DNA from: Beroe ovata
Lineage: Eukaryota > Ctenophora > Nuda > Beroida > Beroidae
Assembly: GCA_946803715.1 (NCBI GenBank)
Contig: CAMPET010000005.1
Span: 232,735 to 296,734, forward strand
Direction of reading: 5' to 3'
DNA: 64,000 nucleotides
The translations under genes were made by a program, and so were the position numbers. Below are positions 34,401 through 47,400 of the stretch, piece after piece (position 1 is the stretch's first letter; each line of letters begins with the position of its first letter). A model generated the notes under the pieces. The model was not told the DNA's origin. It was given only the letters and a program-made list of their open reading frames with translations, and ran no database searches.

Positions 34401-37400
34401 AGCCGAAAAACAGCACTCTTACCCCGAAAACCGGCTTGGTTATATCGATAGTTCCGACCATGACACCATTACCACTCTCCTGTGTGTCATCTGAGGTGGT
34501 GTCACCTGCTGATACAGGGTCACGTGTCACGCTGCCAGAGAGCGGATCACTGCTGCTTACTTCACCCGGTGTCCTGAGGAGTGAGAGGTGAGGTAGTGTG
34601 GTGGGGTGAGGTAGAGTGGTGAATGGGATGGAGTGGCAATAGGTGAATAGATTAGATAAATAGGGGAGGTAGGGGTCTCAAGGTACCTTGTCTGATCAGT
34701 GGTAAGGCCCCAATCAGGGCTCTTTACAACAGGTAAATCATTGTCAAATACCTCTTCTTCACTATCCTTCTGAAGAGAGAACAAAGTGGTAAGAGCTGAG
34801 AATTAGAATAAATCAATATTGTAATGTTAATTACTCTTTTGATGACTTTAAGATCCGGCTACCTTTTCTGCATCATTATCTGTCAGTGTTTCCTCCTCTG
34901 ATTGCTTGAGGAGACCTAGGAAGTAGTTTCTCACTTTCATACCCTCTTCATCAGCATCTATCTGCGGATGAGAACTCCGATTTATTCCACCTCTCTCCGA
35001 GATTTGGGAACAACCATCACATATAATAATGATAATAAAATATGGGTTTTTAAACACAGTATCGAGGTAGCTGAAATATTAAAATATCTCGCACCTATGT
35101 ACAACTGTGTGAGATAATTGAAAACCAAGATATCATCATTTGTCACAAATAATCAACAGTCACTCCTCATCACATATATAGTAATTTTTCCCAAAACCAT
35201 CACGTAATATGTAGTAATTAGTAATTCAATTGAGAAGTTACCCCACTATCCCACTACAGAATACGTATATTCGGGTTCCTGGTTCACTGCAACATTATAC
35301 AAAACATAGACTAACCCTACATTATGTGGAAAAACCTGAATATTCTCCATATCAACATCCTCCCCGTGATGGAACATGGCATTGAACTCGTCCCTATCCG
35401 TCTCATTGGTCATCTTCGCTTCCAGATTACTCATCACCACCTCATCTCCTCCCGACCTGGACACAGCCTGAGCCTTGTTCTCCACCAGCCGTGTTTCCAT
35501 GGTAACGTCCTCCAGCGTGACACTATCAGGGGTGGGGGTGGTGTCATCACCATGAGGGGTGGGGATGGTGTCATCATCATGAGGGGTGGGGGTGTCGCAT
35601 GCTTCACCGTATAGCTGAGGAGATACGAGGCGTGTATTGAACAACTGCTGCTGTAAATGAATCAGATATATTCTAATGGTTTATCTCTTATGATTATGAT
35701 AAAGCGGTTAAGGAAACTCCAGAAACAAAGGGAAACTCCAGAAACAGCTAAACAAACCTCCTCCTCTAACGCATCAGTGTCTGTGTTAACGGGAGACTTC
35801 CAGAAGAGGAAATCATCATACTCCGGATTAGTAGGGGACCTCTCTCTTGCCCTGTGTACAATACAACGATAAAAGGACCATATATTCCATAGGAAACATA
35901 CGGTTAGGACCCATTAGGCACACGCCACACAATCGTGATTGAGGGGTACTCACTCCTTCCCCCCGTCCCCTTCATCCACACCCTCACCCCCCGTGACGTC
36001 ACTATTCTGGAATGTGGTGATAAAGGGACCGAGTTGTTGGTACGCTGCCAACTTGACATATCGCGAGGAATCGTTGAGGAGTTGCAGGAAGAGAGGAGTG
36101 AGGATTTGTACTCTGACAGACTGCTGGATCGTGTTGGATATCATGGTGAAACCCTCCGCACACGCCTAGAGGGAGGGGGAGAAGGGGAGTTAATTAAGGG
36201 GAATTAAGTGAAACCTCATTTACCATAACAACTCGGAATGACGGTGGATGACGGAATAATTTATAGGGCAAGACCTGTTTTGGTACAAAATAGTCTCAAT
36301 AATGAGGGAGAGAGAAATGTTGAAAGCTCGAATTCTCATATCGTAATACCTTCCTGACCCCCCAAATATCGTCATTGCACAGCTGTGAGAAAATCGGGAG
36401 GAGCTTCTGCTCCACCACCTTGTTCCCAATAACTTGGCATATCTTGGGGAAGGAAGTGGCGCAGCACTGAAAGTAGAAATGAGCATACATTGCAGTTGCA
36501 TATTGTGATCGTTAATATCGATTTCAAGTGGTTTTACTGGATTTTTCGCCCATAAATGGAGAGTAAATCACTCAAAACCCGACAACTTCATTGTCGACAT
36601 GGATTGACCTTTCGAACATGGAGTAGCATATCACTGCACATCTCGATATATCGATCGAGAAACTTCTTCACGATGATTTCCCCACCCAGTTGAGTCGCTA
36701 GAGCTGATATCAGGGTGATCGCTTCAGGTGGGAAATCGTTCAGTTCGTGGGTCTGAGTGGACAACTGGGTGTGAGATCAAGTGGGATTGCAACTGTGGAG
36801 TCATGTATAGATCTGAGATATATCACAAATCAGGCTATATAACCTGATATATAATCAGGCTATATAACCGATAATAACATAGCAGGTCTGTGTCGCTATC
36901 ATAATTTGGCATTCATTCTTTTATTTTTGTCACGCCGTGTTGCTATGAGAATAGGATGTGCCCGTGCAAGGAGTAGTAGCCTGTATGCTCTGATGAGCTT
37001 ATTTTTCATTTCAAACTAATGGGAAGCAAGCACAACCTTCGGGCTTAAAGACATCAGGCGGTTAGCTCCTCAGGGAAGCGAGATAGGGAACCAAATCATC
37101 TCTACTACTCTCACACTACAAGTATCAACCCTCTTTGCAGTCATTTGAAGCTCCCACTTGCCATGAAACCACGCCCAAATGACGATTTCAAACCTGTGGG
37201 AAGCAAACACAGCGAAACGCAAAAATCAATGGGACACACCGATACCAAAAAACGGCCGAAAACAATTTTACAGAGGGCATACTAGAAATAAGTGTTTTTT
37301 TTGACGTAGAGTTAAAATCCGGAGGAATTTTCGAGCTAGCTCATCGGTAAATTGAGGAAAATTTGAATTTCTTCTTAGATGAAAGGTAAAAAGTCACTTG

Positions 37401-38512
37401 ACGGGTTTTCATAATATTATGTTACACTTACATTAGTATCCGGTAGGAGCATTTCTTGTATGATATCCACGTAAAGCGTCTCCAGGTCTTCTGAAACGTA
37501 CACGTTATAATATTGTTCACACGTTATAATATTGTTCAATATATGCACCATCATCCGTTATGATAATGAAAGAATAATATAATCTCAATTATATATACTG
37601 TGTTCAGATTCGCCTATCTCTCATTCTTGTGTAGCATATCATACCCTATTATAACACCTCTCTCGTGATTGAATATCATGTACAAAATACACATCACATT
37701 ATCATGTTTAACACCGTCTTAGTACATTGTACATGAGTGATGAGTCCATGTACATAGTACATAGCACGTTTGCAATTTGTCTAACTGAAAGCTATGGCGG
37801 ATTGCAAGGTCGTGGACTTACTCTTAGTGTAGAACCCTCTGTTGGTAAGGTGAATTAGAACTGACTGTGCTGATTTTCTGACCTGACGAGGAAATATAGC
37901 AAATTTGAATCGGGTGGAGGTTTTGGATTGGTTAAAGTTGAAACACTCCCAGAGTCACATTTCCTTGCTTGCTAACCTGGTGATTCTGATCTCTGAGCGA
38001 GTTGATGAGACAAGAAGTGATAAACTGGAAAAGAGTAGCTCTACAGTTTGAACTCGTCAAACAACGTAGTCCAATAAACTGGAACTGGTCTAGGAGACTC
38101 ACTCGAACATTCAGATCTGGTGACAAGAGTGGACTGGTGAGAGATTTGCCAATTGAGAATTGTGTGGTTACCATTGTCCAAAAGGAGCTCAAAATGGAAT
38201 ACCTTGGTCTGCAGCCAGTTCCGCTGCAATACTTTTGATCCTGTCAAAGTCTTCCTTTGTTTGACAAAAGTTCAATGCTTCGTCCATGTCAATGCATGCT
38301 TGTTGTCTGAAGATGATGATTATTACCATTTGCAATTGAAAACCTTTATTCCCGGAATGAATGGCAATAAACCCGACTAACCTGTAACTAGGGATTTCTA
38401 TTTGGGAGAATTTCTCTAGACGATCCAAAACATTGAGTTCAGTGTCATTAGGTTCATCCAGGGATGGAGGCTCACCAAAGAGCTCCAAGTTTCGATTAGG
38501 TAGGTACATCAT
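31452..38512 (-). CDS. PPP4R1: Serine/threonine-protein phosphatase 4 regulatory subunit 1
   Basis: Twenty exons join in phase and give about 890 residues (human about 950): 38512-38382, 38306-38203, 38116-37977, 37882-37822, 37490-37432, 36752-36609, 36466-36350, 36165-35954, 35851-35758, 35650-35336, 34961-34863, 34769-34687, 34573-34423, 33130-32930, 32794-32633, 32546-32446, 32307-32187, 32084-31969, 31857-31712 and 31567-31452. HEAT-repeat signatures include RYIEMCSDMLLHVRK, IFSQLCNDDIWGVRK and YVKLAAYQQLGPFI in the N-terminal half. An acidic, poorly ordered middle spans about exons 9-13. C-terminal repeats include HCAYAFPGVVYTLGKDSW, RQTLACSLHEIA and NWRYRQTFAS. The tail KRLQSDTDHDVKHYA matches the family end. 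The protein scaffolds PP4 catalytic subunit in cytosol and nucleus. A tRNA-Tyr lies in the 34422-33131 intron. Confidence 0.94.
33647..33734 (-). tRNA. tRNA-Tyr(GUA) with a 15-nt intron
   Basis: On the minus strand the acceptor stem CCGATCG pairs exactly with CGATCGG. The D arm is GCTCAGTTGGCAGAGC. The anticodon stem GAGGA pairs with TCCTT once an intron is removed just 3' of the anticodon loop CTGTAG. The T arm holds GGTTC-like AGTTCAAAT in ACCAGTTCAAATCTGGT. The anticodon is GTA. An intron in tRNA-Tyr at this position is standard in animals. A TTTT terminator follows about 10 nt downstream. The gene lies in an intron of PPP4R1 on the same strand. Confidence 0.94.
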
Positions 38513-38827
38513 CCTGTTAACTTTCGGTCAATGGAGGGACATACAATGAGCTACCTTTCGCTGGAGAAATAGAAACTGATACAATGTGATTAAGTTAAAC
38601 CACTTTGAATACAGTTGAACAGTCAACACTTTTTCACGAAATGCAGTAGAGCATTAATTGGTACATATGACACTTTGTTTCACAGCAAAATTCAAATTAT
38701 AAACTTTACAAAGAATAATTACTTTATTCTATTTAAATAAATGATCATATAAAAATGTTGAATGAAATTCAAGTGGAATACAAGAAAAAGGTTTTAAGTA
38801 CAGTGCAGTTAACAGATTTCAGTGGCT

Positions 38828-40033
38828 CTACAAAACCTCACTTATTTTACTTTGGTTGTGAAAGTATCGTGCCATTTGTTCTGCTTTGCTCAGAACAATA
38901 TTGAATATTGGGTGAGTGAGTTCCAAAACATTGTTCTTATCTCCTCTCACTGTGGTTTGGGAGAAGGAATGTTGTGCAACTGATAAGCCACTTAGACAGT
39001 AGCAGGTGTGGTAGTGATCACGGGATTTTCCAGGCTTATCAACAAGTCCACCACTTGGATGCTGACAGCAGAACAAGATATAGTCCTGCAAAGCAACTTG
39101 AGAAAAGAGCCATTGCTGGTTATTTTTTGATCCTGGCTTTTTCAGTGATAGAATATGGTCAAGTAGGGGGAAGATTCCACCTTGCCATAATGAATAACAT
39201 CCATCAACCAGCTTGTTAGTTCTGCCCTGAAAACCACCTTCAAATTGCATTTGCCTGTGAACAGCCCAGTCTAAAAGTCTATTCACATCTATGAGGTGGG
39301 TCTTGTTGAGCAAGATGAGAGCAGCCAGGGAACAGAATGTATATCCTCCATGGGCTTCCCTCCCAGGCTGTGACCCAAAGCCACCCTCAAAGGTCTGACA
39401 TCTTGCAATCCATTCACCCGTTTTTTCAAACAGTTCTTCATTATAAATACCACACAAGTTAGCAACAACAGCTGCACAATATGCACCCCTCACATCTAGC
39501 TCTCCATCTTTGTGCATGGTAAACGAACCGTCATCATTGTGCATGTCTTGAATAAATTTCTTCAAACTTGTCACATTGATTATACTATAGCATTCTTCAT
39601 ACTCCAGAGATGCAATTGCTGAAACTGCAGCATATGTCGTAGCTAGATGTGGTAGATGTCCTACGTTACCACAGAATCCACCACTATCAGCTTGGACTGA
39701 TGAGAGAAACTTAGATATAGACAGTTGTTGGTTCTTTTGGATTTTCTCGCCAAGTAAATTAAGAGAATGAATCATCCAATAACATAACCAGGGTCGACTT
39801 GCATCCAAACACTCAAAGTTAGCAGAAAGAGTTCTCAAACTTTTTTGGATATAGTTTAAGTGTCTTACTCTATGAAGAGGAAATGTTTCTTGGAGATTAG
39901 TCCTAGCAATACATGCTGAGTATATTTGTCCAATGGACTCTTCCACCTTCTGTTGTTCTTTTGAAGTAGTTGTATCAATTCCATCAGTCTTGAGTCTGAG
40001 ACATTCGGCATCATCTCCATAAGACAGTGCCAT
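38828..40033 (-). CDS. FNTB: Protein farnesyltransferase subunit beta, intronless
   Basis: A 401-residue uninterrupted frame covers the whole family length (human 437). It has the alpha-alpha barrel repeats with GGF/GGFxG turns: DSGGFCGNVGHLPHLATTYAA, DDGSFTMH, FEGGFGSQPGREAHGGYTFC and FEGGFQGRTNKLVDGCYSLWQGG. The zinc ligands are present as D277, C279 and H342, each exactly 20 residues below the human numbering. With the alpha subunit it transfers a 15-carbon farnesyl group to the CaaX Cys of Ras-type proteins in the cytosol. The W-rich PWLCYWMIHS segment, part of the lipid pocket, is intact. An AATAAA on the minus strand lies about 100 bp downstream. The lack of introns, beside a 20-exon neighbour, suggests a retrocopy that kept all key residues. 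An in-frame upstream start was not found. Confidence 0.95.
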   Translation of the reverse strand: MALSYGDDAECLRLKTDGIDTTTSKEQQKVEESIGQIYSACIARTNLQETFPLHRVRHLNYIQKSLRTLSANFECLDASRPWLCYWMIHSLNLLGEKIQKNQQLSISKFLSSVQADSGGFCGNVGHLPHLATTYAAVSAIASLEYEECYSIINVTSLKKFIQDMHNDDGSFTMHKDGELDVRGAYCAAVVANLCGIYNEELFEKTGEWIARCQTFEGGFGSQPGREAHGGYTFCSLAALILLNKTHLIDVNRLLDWAVHRQMQFEGGFQGRTNKLVDGCYSLWQGGIFPLLDHILSLKKPGSKNNQQWLFSQVALQDYILFCCQHPSGGLVDKPGKSRDHYHTCYCLSGLSVAQHSFSQTTVRGDKNNVLELTHPIFNIVLSKAEQMARYFHNQSKISEVL

Positions 40034-41446
40034 GCCTGGGTACCATTGATACTTAAGGGAAAAGGATTGGAAATATTGGCATATCTTTTGGCAAAGTCAA
40101 TCATTAAGTTGAGTCCCAACTGTCATGTGAAGTCTTATCTGTGTTCAGACATTCAAGAGGTATGGTAGGCATCATTGACAATTAATACCCCAAAATGTTT
40201 AGAAACACATCATTCCTAAATAGATAAATAAATACAACAATAATGGTATATAACTGGCACTGATATAGCTCAAATTCGTTAAACAAATATAAATCATGAA
40301 CTGTCCATATAGCTTAACACTTACTTACAGTAGGTGCATCAACTTTGATCAGTTTTCAAACTCTGCTTTACAGTTTACAGACTATCTGATGGAAGATGAA
40401 AGGAAATATTGATGGATTTTTACTGTGTAAAACAGTTATTTTACTAATTTGATCCAAAAATTCACAGCTCGCGTTTTCCCTGTCTAAAAAAAGTTGTCGG
40501 TCAATGATATACCTTGTCGACGATTTCGTTTTGCGCGCGCGTCAGATAATGAAAAAAACGTGCAACTGCAACGCTTGCCCACTTAAGCGCTGCACTCATG
40601 TTGCCTGGCGATGCTAGGCCCAGCTGACGCGAGCCGCGAAGCGGCGAGCGCCAGCGATCAGAATAATTTGCGGCGCGCGCGCAATGAAATTCTCGACAGG
40701 GGCTATCATCGACAGCCAACACTCATGCTAAAAATTTGGCATGCGCTTCGCGCGGCGTGCGCGGCGCAAGATGTCAATGTTTTTCCACGCTAGCGGAATT
40801 TTATTCCTGGCAAGGAATTTCTATTGCGCGGCGCGGCTCCGACGGTAGGGAATTGGAAAGCCTTGCAATATCGGGGGCAAAGCTTTTTTATCGAATATGA
40901 TAAATGAATATTCCCGCGCCGCGCTGCACGTGACCCAAATACTCCGCGTGCGCTTTGCGCGTCCGCGTCTCCGTGGTCCTTTTCAACTCGACTTCTCAGT
41001 TCACTGAGTAGAACAGGGGCGCGCAATGTGTGCACATAAATGAAGGGTGGTCTTTATATTTATTCATGGGATATGAATATTTAGTATGAGTGATTAGTAT
41101 CACTCTTTTTTTACTGGATTAATCATTTTTATAAGGCCTCTATAATAGTGATGGTTGAATACGATAATTTATTCTAATCTATTCTATTCTATATCACCAT
41201 TATCAATAATGCATCTTGTCATTGTAAAACCTTATAAGTTAAACATTCTCTATCAATTTGTGTGCTAAGCTAAAGCTCATTCTTGCTGACACAAACTGTT
41301 TGATCTTTGCAGGTTTTGTTAAGACATAATCCTATATTATAAGTATCCTTTATTATGCACTTACCTTTCACATACCCACTACGTATTAACCTATTAAGGC
41401 TAGAACTAACCGTACACAATTTGCTTTTTACCAAATAACTTTTAGG
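40034..41446. other. Intergenic between divergent FNTB and laminin genes
   Basis: The spacer serves two genes transcribed away from each other and so should contain both promoters. Its middle is occupied by the CG-rich element described separately. No gene is supported. Confidence 0.5.
40490..41040. repeat. CG-rich dispersed element, inverted relative to the 18-kb copy
   Basis: The stretch TTTGCGGCGCGCGCGC followed by AAATTCTCGACAGG and CTATCATC is the diverged reverse complement of the 18340-18400 sequence. GCCGCGAAGCGGC and GCGCTTCGCGC palindromes flank it. No long coding frame is convincing. Its position between two promoters means it could affect both. Confidence 0.75.
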
Positions 41447-44400
41447 ATGAGAGTGTTAGATGTAGCGCTCCTCTTCCTAACCATCAGTTGTTATTTTTTG
41501 GTAACAAAGGCACAAGAATCATCAGATGGTGTTTGTTATAATGCAGCGAAAGAGGCTGTAAGGTGTATGCCTGACTTTGTCAATATTGCCTTTCAAGCTC
41601 AGGTTTTCGCATCCAATACATGTGGTAACCCTCCCTCTGAATTCTGTGTTCAACAAGAAATTGGTCTTCCCAACCTTGATGATCAAAACTGTTACATCTG
41701 TGATGAAGGTAAGCCATTCTTTGATATTTTAAGATCCACTGCAAAGATCATTTATCTTTTGCTAAAGCAATCTCTTACTATAGCATATAATCTATTTTCT
41801 AGCATCTGAAGAGAACAGGCACCCTCCATCATACTTAACAGACAGAAATGAAGTTGATGATCAAACCTGGTGGCAGTCTAACACTCTGTATGACCAGAAC
41901 ATTGAAAACATGACCCTTCATCTCCCTTTCAACAAAAGTTTTGATATAGAGTATATAAAGTAAGTTTTATTCATGGATTCCATTTACTGTTCTCAGTTTC
42001 ATCACAACTTTACTTTCAAATATTCAGTTCTAATGTAAGCAGGCAGCTAGTCAGATGAGAGGTGAGCCCTAGTCTGTATGTTGTATAATTTCTTATTCTT
42101 CAGAATTGAGTTCCAGAGCCCAAGGCCAGAAAGCATGATAATTGAAAAGAGTTCTGATTATGGAAGAAGCTGGGAAGTATACCAATACTTCTCTTCTTCT
42201 TGCTATAAAACCTTTAACAAAAGGTTGGGACTCCTGAAGCATTATTGTATCCACAGTTTTAAACCCATCTATATTTCAATAAAACATTTTCCTGTAATCG
42301 GTGATAGCTTGATTCATGACTTTCTGTAGAACCGATGAAGAGATTTATAGATGGGATGAGACTAAAGCTATTTGTACTGGGAAATACAGCGAGATATCAC
42401 CTCTGCAGGGTGGTGTGGTTGCATTCAGCCCACTGAAAGGTTGGAAATTAGTGCTGGATAGCATCATCGGATCACTTTGATATTAACTATGTTTTAATCT
42501 GTTTTCAATCAGTGGTATTCAAATCAATGCTTAGGGCGGCCAAGTGCTAAAGAGACAGACGAGCTCTACAACAACCCATTGCTCCTTGGATGGATGAGAG
42601 CTACTGATATCCGTATCAGACTTCTCCGACTAAATACATTTGGTGATCAATACTTTTCAAACCAGAAGAACGACGTTCTCAAGACTTACTACTATGCTAT
42701 CTCTGATTTATCTGTGGGAGGAAGGTAAAATGTGGACTGTTACAGAGTAAAATGATGGATCTGCCAGGTTAAATACAAATCTCCGCAGAATCACACTCCG
42801 AACTTCAGGTGCACGTGCCACGGGCATGGAGGGTACTGTTCCCGGGATGCTTGCGTATGTGAGCACAACACTGCTGGCAAAAACTGTGAGAGATGCATGG
42901 ACATGTTCAATGATCTAGACTGGAGGCAAAGCACGGTGGAGGAACCATTTGTTTGCAAAGGTTGGGATTTCATGCCTTCCAACAGTGAAGTATCATAGTA
43001 GATGCCTAGATTCACTAAAGTCTATTCTCATTCTTACTCGAGCAAAGAATCCTTACTGAACAGTAATTTCCTTGACAGCACTCTCGGGCTGGTGATCGGT
43101 GAATTACATGCCTCATTTTGTCTCCAAATCACCAGTGTATCACCAATAATTACAGAGTGCGACTGCAATGGACTTGCTACACGATGCGTGTTTGACGAAG
43201 AGGCGTTCGTTAAGAGTGGAAATGTCAGTGGAGGTGTCTGTGTTGGGTGCAGAGCTAACACTGCTGGTAGGACATACATTGATTTGTGCAGGAACCTAGA
43301 ACATTCTAAAACATCAATGATTGATTCAGGAACATTGTTAATGAACATCAATCATGAAATTGAATGTATTAAAATTAACCTTGCAGCACAATTCCAATGG
43401 TTTCACCAAATATCCTCTGGTAATTGAGTACACGATTCCAGGGCAAAACTGTGAAGAATGTGCTCACGGATACTACCCAAACCCCAGTCTGCCCGTTGGT
43501 CATATTGACCGGTGTATCAGTGAGTAGCAGCAGAGAATTTGTAAAATGAAATCATGTATAATTCTGACAACATACATTTTAAAATTTGATGATATGTTAT
43601 TCAATTATGATAAGTAATCTAATTCCCGTGTGCAAAATTCGTCTGCACACGATGAATTTATTACACATGACATATTTTGCTGAAGATCCTGTTACAGGAA
43701 TATTTGTGTAGGGAGCAGCCCTTGCCGAAATGAATGATCATAATTCCTCAACTAATGAAATGATCGGATTGAAGTGGGAACTGAGTTACCGTGATCACCC
43801 CCTTACTCCCCCTCACCCACCTCTCCACTCCTCACCATCTCAGCTCCTCCCTCTCCCCCTCACCCCTCTCTTCCCCTTACTCTCTCTCCTCTACTCTCGG
43901 CTCCCCCCACCCCTCACTCGCCCTCTATCCCAGAGTGTGAGTGTAACGTGTACGGCAGTGTTGGGGACGGAGCCTGTGCTCAGGAACCTGATCTAAATCG
44001 AGGTCTCGGTTTTGGGGACTGTCAGTGTAAACCCCATGTGTTGGGGATCAACTGTGACACCTGTGAGGATGGCTATCACTCGCTACAAGAGGGATGCCTC
44101 CGTGAGTGATTGATAATTATTGATTGATACTCAGAAATTGATTGCATTTGGCAAGAATTATTCGATTGTGTAGTCTACTACTTTGCTGAGTAATGAATTG
44201 TAGGAAAAGTAAGAAAATAGTCTGAGAAAGAGAAAACTTACCCAGTCTGAGTGATCAAGGTTTTGCTTACTGTTGTGTCTGAGTTGGTGAAAGTCACAAT
44301 CATACGCAGGTTGTGATTGTGATCCTGTCGGGACGAAGGGAGACAACTCTATCTGTAACAAGACCACTGGACAATGTGATTGTATTGACAATATTGCTGG

Positions 44401-47400
44401 GCGACAGTGAGTTGTGGATAGTCTGTCATGATACCGTATCCATAGTCCATCCCCAGAGATGGAGACCGCTCTCAAGCAACCCATCTGATAACAACACTTC
44501 TCTATAACAACCCATCTCTATAACAACCCCTCTCTATAACAACCCCTCTCTCCAACAACCCCTCTCTATAACAACGGGAACAACCCCTCAGATAACCAAC
44601 CCACCCCCAACATCCCCCTTCCTTACAAAATACCACTCCCAGGTGTAACGAATGTCTGCCCGGATTCTGGGGCTATTTGACAGGGTGTAGGGAGTGTAAC
44701 TGTGACCCTGTCGGATCTACCTCCAAGTCATGTGACCAGGAAACTGGACAATGCCCATGTCGTTCAGGTACCTACAGCATTGCGACTCAAATCCTGTGAT
44801 CAGGAAGTTGTAACTTTCAATAATTGATCATGTGATTACATATAGCAGTACTGCAACTGATCATTATCGATTTGAAGTGAAGATATAGCCATTATCAACG
44901 ATAATGAGCAGTAATTCGTTCCCCTCATTAGTACTTAATAACCTCAGGGAGGGAGGGTAAGACGTGTGACGAGGTTGAAGAAGGGACATTTAAACCGGAC
45001 ATGGATACAATTGTGATAAAACCGGACCCTATCCCCGTTATTGATGGCGGCAGTGGAGAAGATGGGGAGACTGATGGCAGTGAGACAGAGGGTGGTGGGG
45101 AGCAGGGTGGCGATGAAAATGGTAAGTTGAGTTTTCCATTATGAATATCGTCCTCCTTTTTTGGAGATCATCCAAACTCACAGTGTTTTCTGTTCTGTTC
45201 TCAATTTATTCTTTATGATCCTAGTATTCTTAATTACATCGGCCACCACAATGGTCATATCATTCATTACTCTTTCTCTAATAGAAGGTGCAGCGAATAT
45301 CACTCGAGAGCCAGCAATTATAGACGACCCAAAGGACCGGGTGAATTTCACAGACATACAGACCGCCACATCTGGGACAGTCACGATCAAAGTGAAGTAT
45401 GATTTCCCAGGGGATCCTCCTGAAGAAGGAGCAAAGATGAAGTAAGTGTCTCACTTGCCATTTATCATCTTTGTAAAGCTGGTCTGATGAAAAACTTTCA
45501 GGGTCTGATGAAAAACTTTCCCTCAGCGTGAAAATCATCTCGGCTGGATCTCCTTCTCCAAACCCCGACTGCGATGCACTGGAAAGTCAGGAATTCGAAG
45601 TTTTCCTCTTCCCTGAAGAAGTCATCTTCGACCTCTTTGATGTTTGCCTCTCCTCCGACACAGTACGTTAGATTTTTGCCAAAATCTTCGAGCTATTTTA
45701 TTGGTTTTTATAGTCCGTGCTTCTGATTTATTGATACACAATTGAGAACTAAGATGGCACTATCTCTGTTTTCCACAGAACTACACGATTGAGATTTCAA
45801 CTGATGATCCGATAAAGGGAGGAGGAGTGATAATAGACGGTGTCATTATAGTACCTGAACCTAGGTACCAAATACTGCCAATGCAAAGTGGTGTCAACAC
45901 CTTTCCAATCTCTTTTTAATCTTGCGACAAGATCTTGACTCTTGAAAACACTTATTTTCGCAGTGCTGAAGTTATTGAGCAGTTGGATGATATATTCCCA
46001 GACGATGAGGCAGGACAAGATGCCCTGAAACACTGTCTCGAAGTGATTGTGAGTCCAAAGTGGTGTCAAAATATTGTCCATTCTACATTGCCTGTTAGGC
46101 AGTGTTGGCATTTTTTTGCCTATTTTTTTCCTATTCGTCCGTTCAAATCTTGTCCCACTGAATTTGTCCCCTCACCAACTATCCAAATCTCAGTACGAAA
46201 TGACGGCTCAGGAGCTGGAACAGCGTTTCCCTGAGTGTGTCCCTGTTTCGGACATCATTGTCAACGATATCACCAACGGATCGGTATCTTGTGATTGTCA
46301 CAGGCAAGGTATGACCACATGGAGTAATTGCGCGTGACAGCATCATTTATCACGCACCAGTATGACTTAACGCGTGATTATCTCCATTCTCCATGGTAAC
46401 GTGTTTCCTCCCAGGATCGTACAACCCTGACACGTGCGAGCGAATAGGGGGCCAGTGCGCGTGTAAACCAAATGTTTACGGTCTCAAGTGCGATCGATGC
46501 AGGCCCGGTAAGTACCTACTTACCATAATGACGGTGAATCGACAAAGTATTCCGGATTACCTGTCAGTATTTGAGTCGTTGTCCGATAATTCGTTAATAT
46601 TCCAGGAAACAGGGCCCATTTTGAGAAGTGTTCGACTTTCAAGTGATTCGTAACTATTCTCTCCCTCTCAGGTTACACGAGTCTCGGGATGACGGGTTGT
46701 AGCTCATGTGATTGTTCCGACATCGGATCAGTGAGCAAGGTGTGTCACGTGGAGACTGGTGTGTGCAGCTGCAAACCTGGTGTCACAGGTATTATCCAAA
46801 CACAAGGAAATATTACAATTCCACAGCAGACCAATACCGTGCTAATTGAAATGACGTCGAATTTAGCTTCCCTGCAAGATAGGCATCCCAAATTCACTCT
46901 GTCTTTACTCATTATCGTCTATTCATCTAATAATCTCATCTCTCTTGCTCACATAACCCCATTTCTTCCCTCCTCAATTTCAAACCCTCCCCCTCCTCCC
47001 CTCTTATCCCCTCCTCCCCCTCTCCTCGCCTCTCCTCCCTTCCTCTCTCCCAGGGGACAAATGTACCGAGTGTATGCCCGGAATGTACGGTTTCGGCTCC
47101 AAAGGCTGCTCGGAGTGTGGGTGTAACAGTGTGGGCAGCACTTCACAACAGTGTGATCTCAAGTTTGGGCAGTGCCCCTGTAAACCTGGCGTAGCTGGTA
47201 TTCACTGCGATAGGTAACACTTACTGATAACACAAACACTATCAAACATTGCTATGCTATAATAGATCAGTGTTTTGTAGTCATAATTCCTCCTGTATTT
47301 TATCACTGTAAGTTTATCGACCCAAAAAATGTCAGTTTGAGTGAGCATTTGAGGATAGCTCNNNNNNNNNNNNNNNNNNNNNNNNNNNNNNNNNNNNNNN

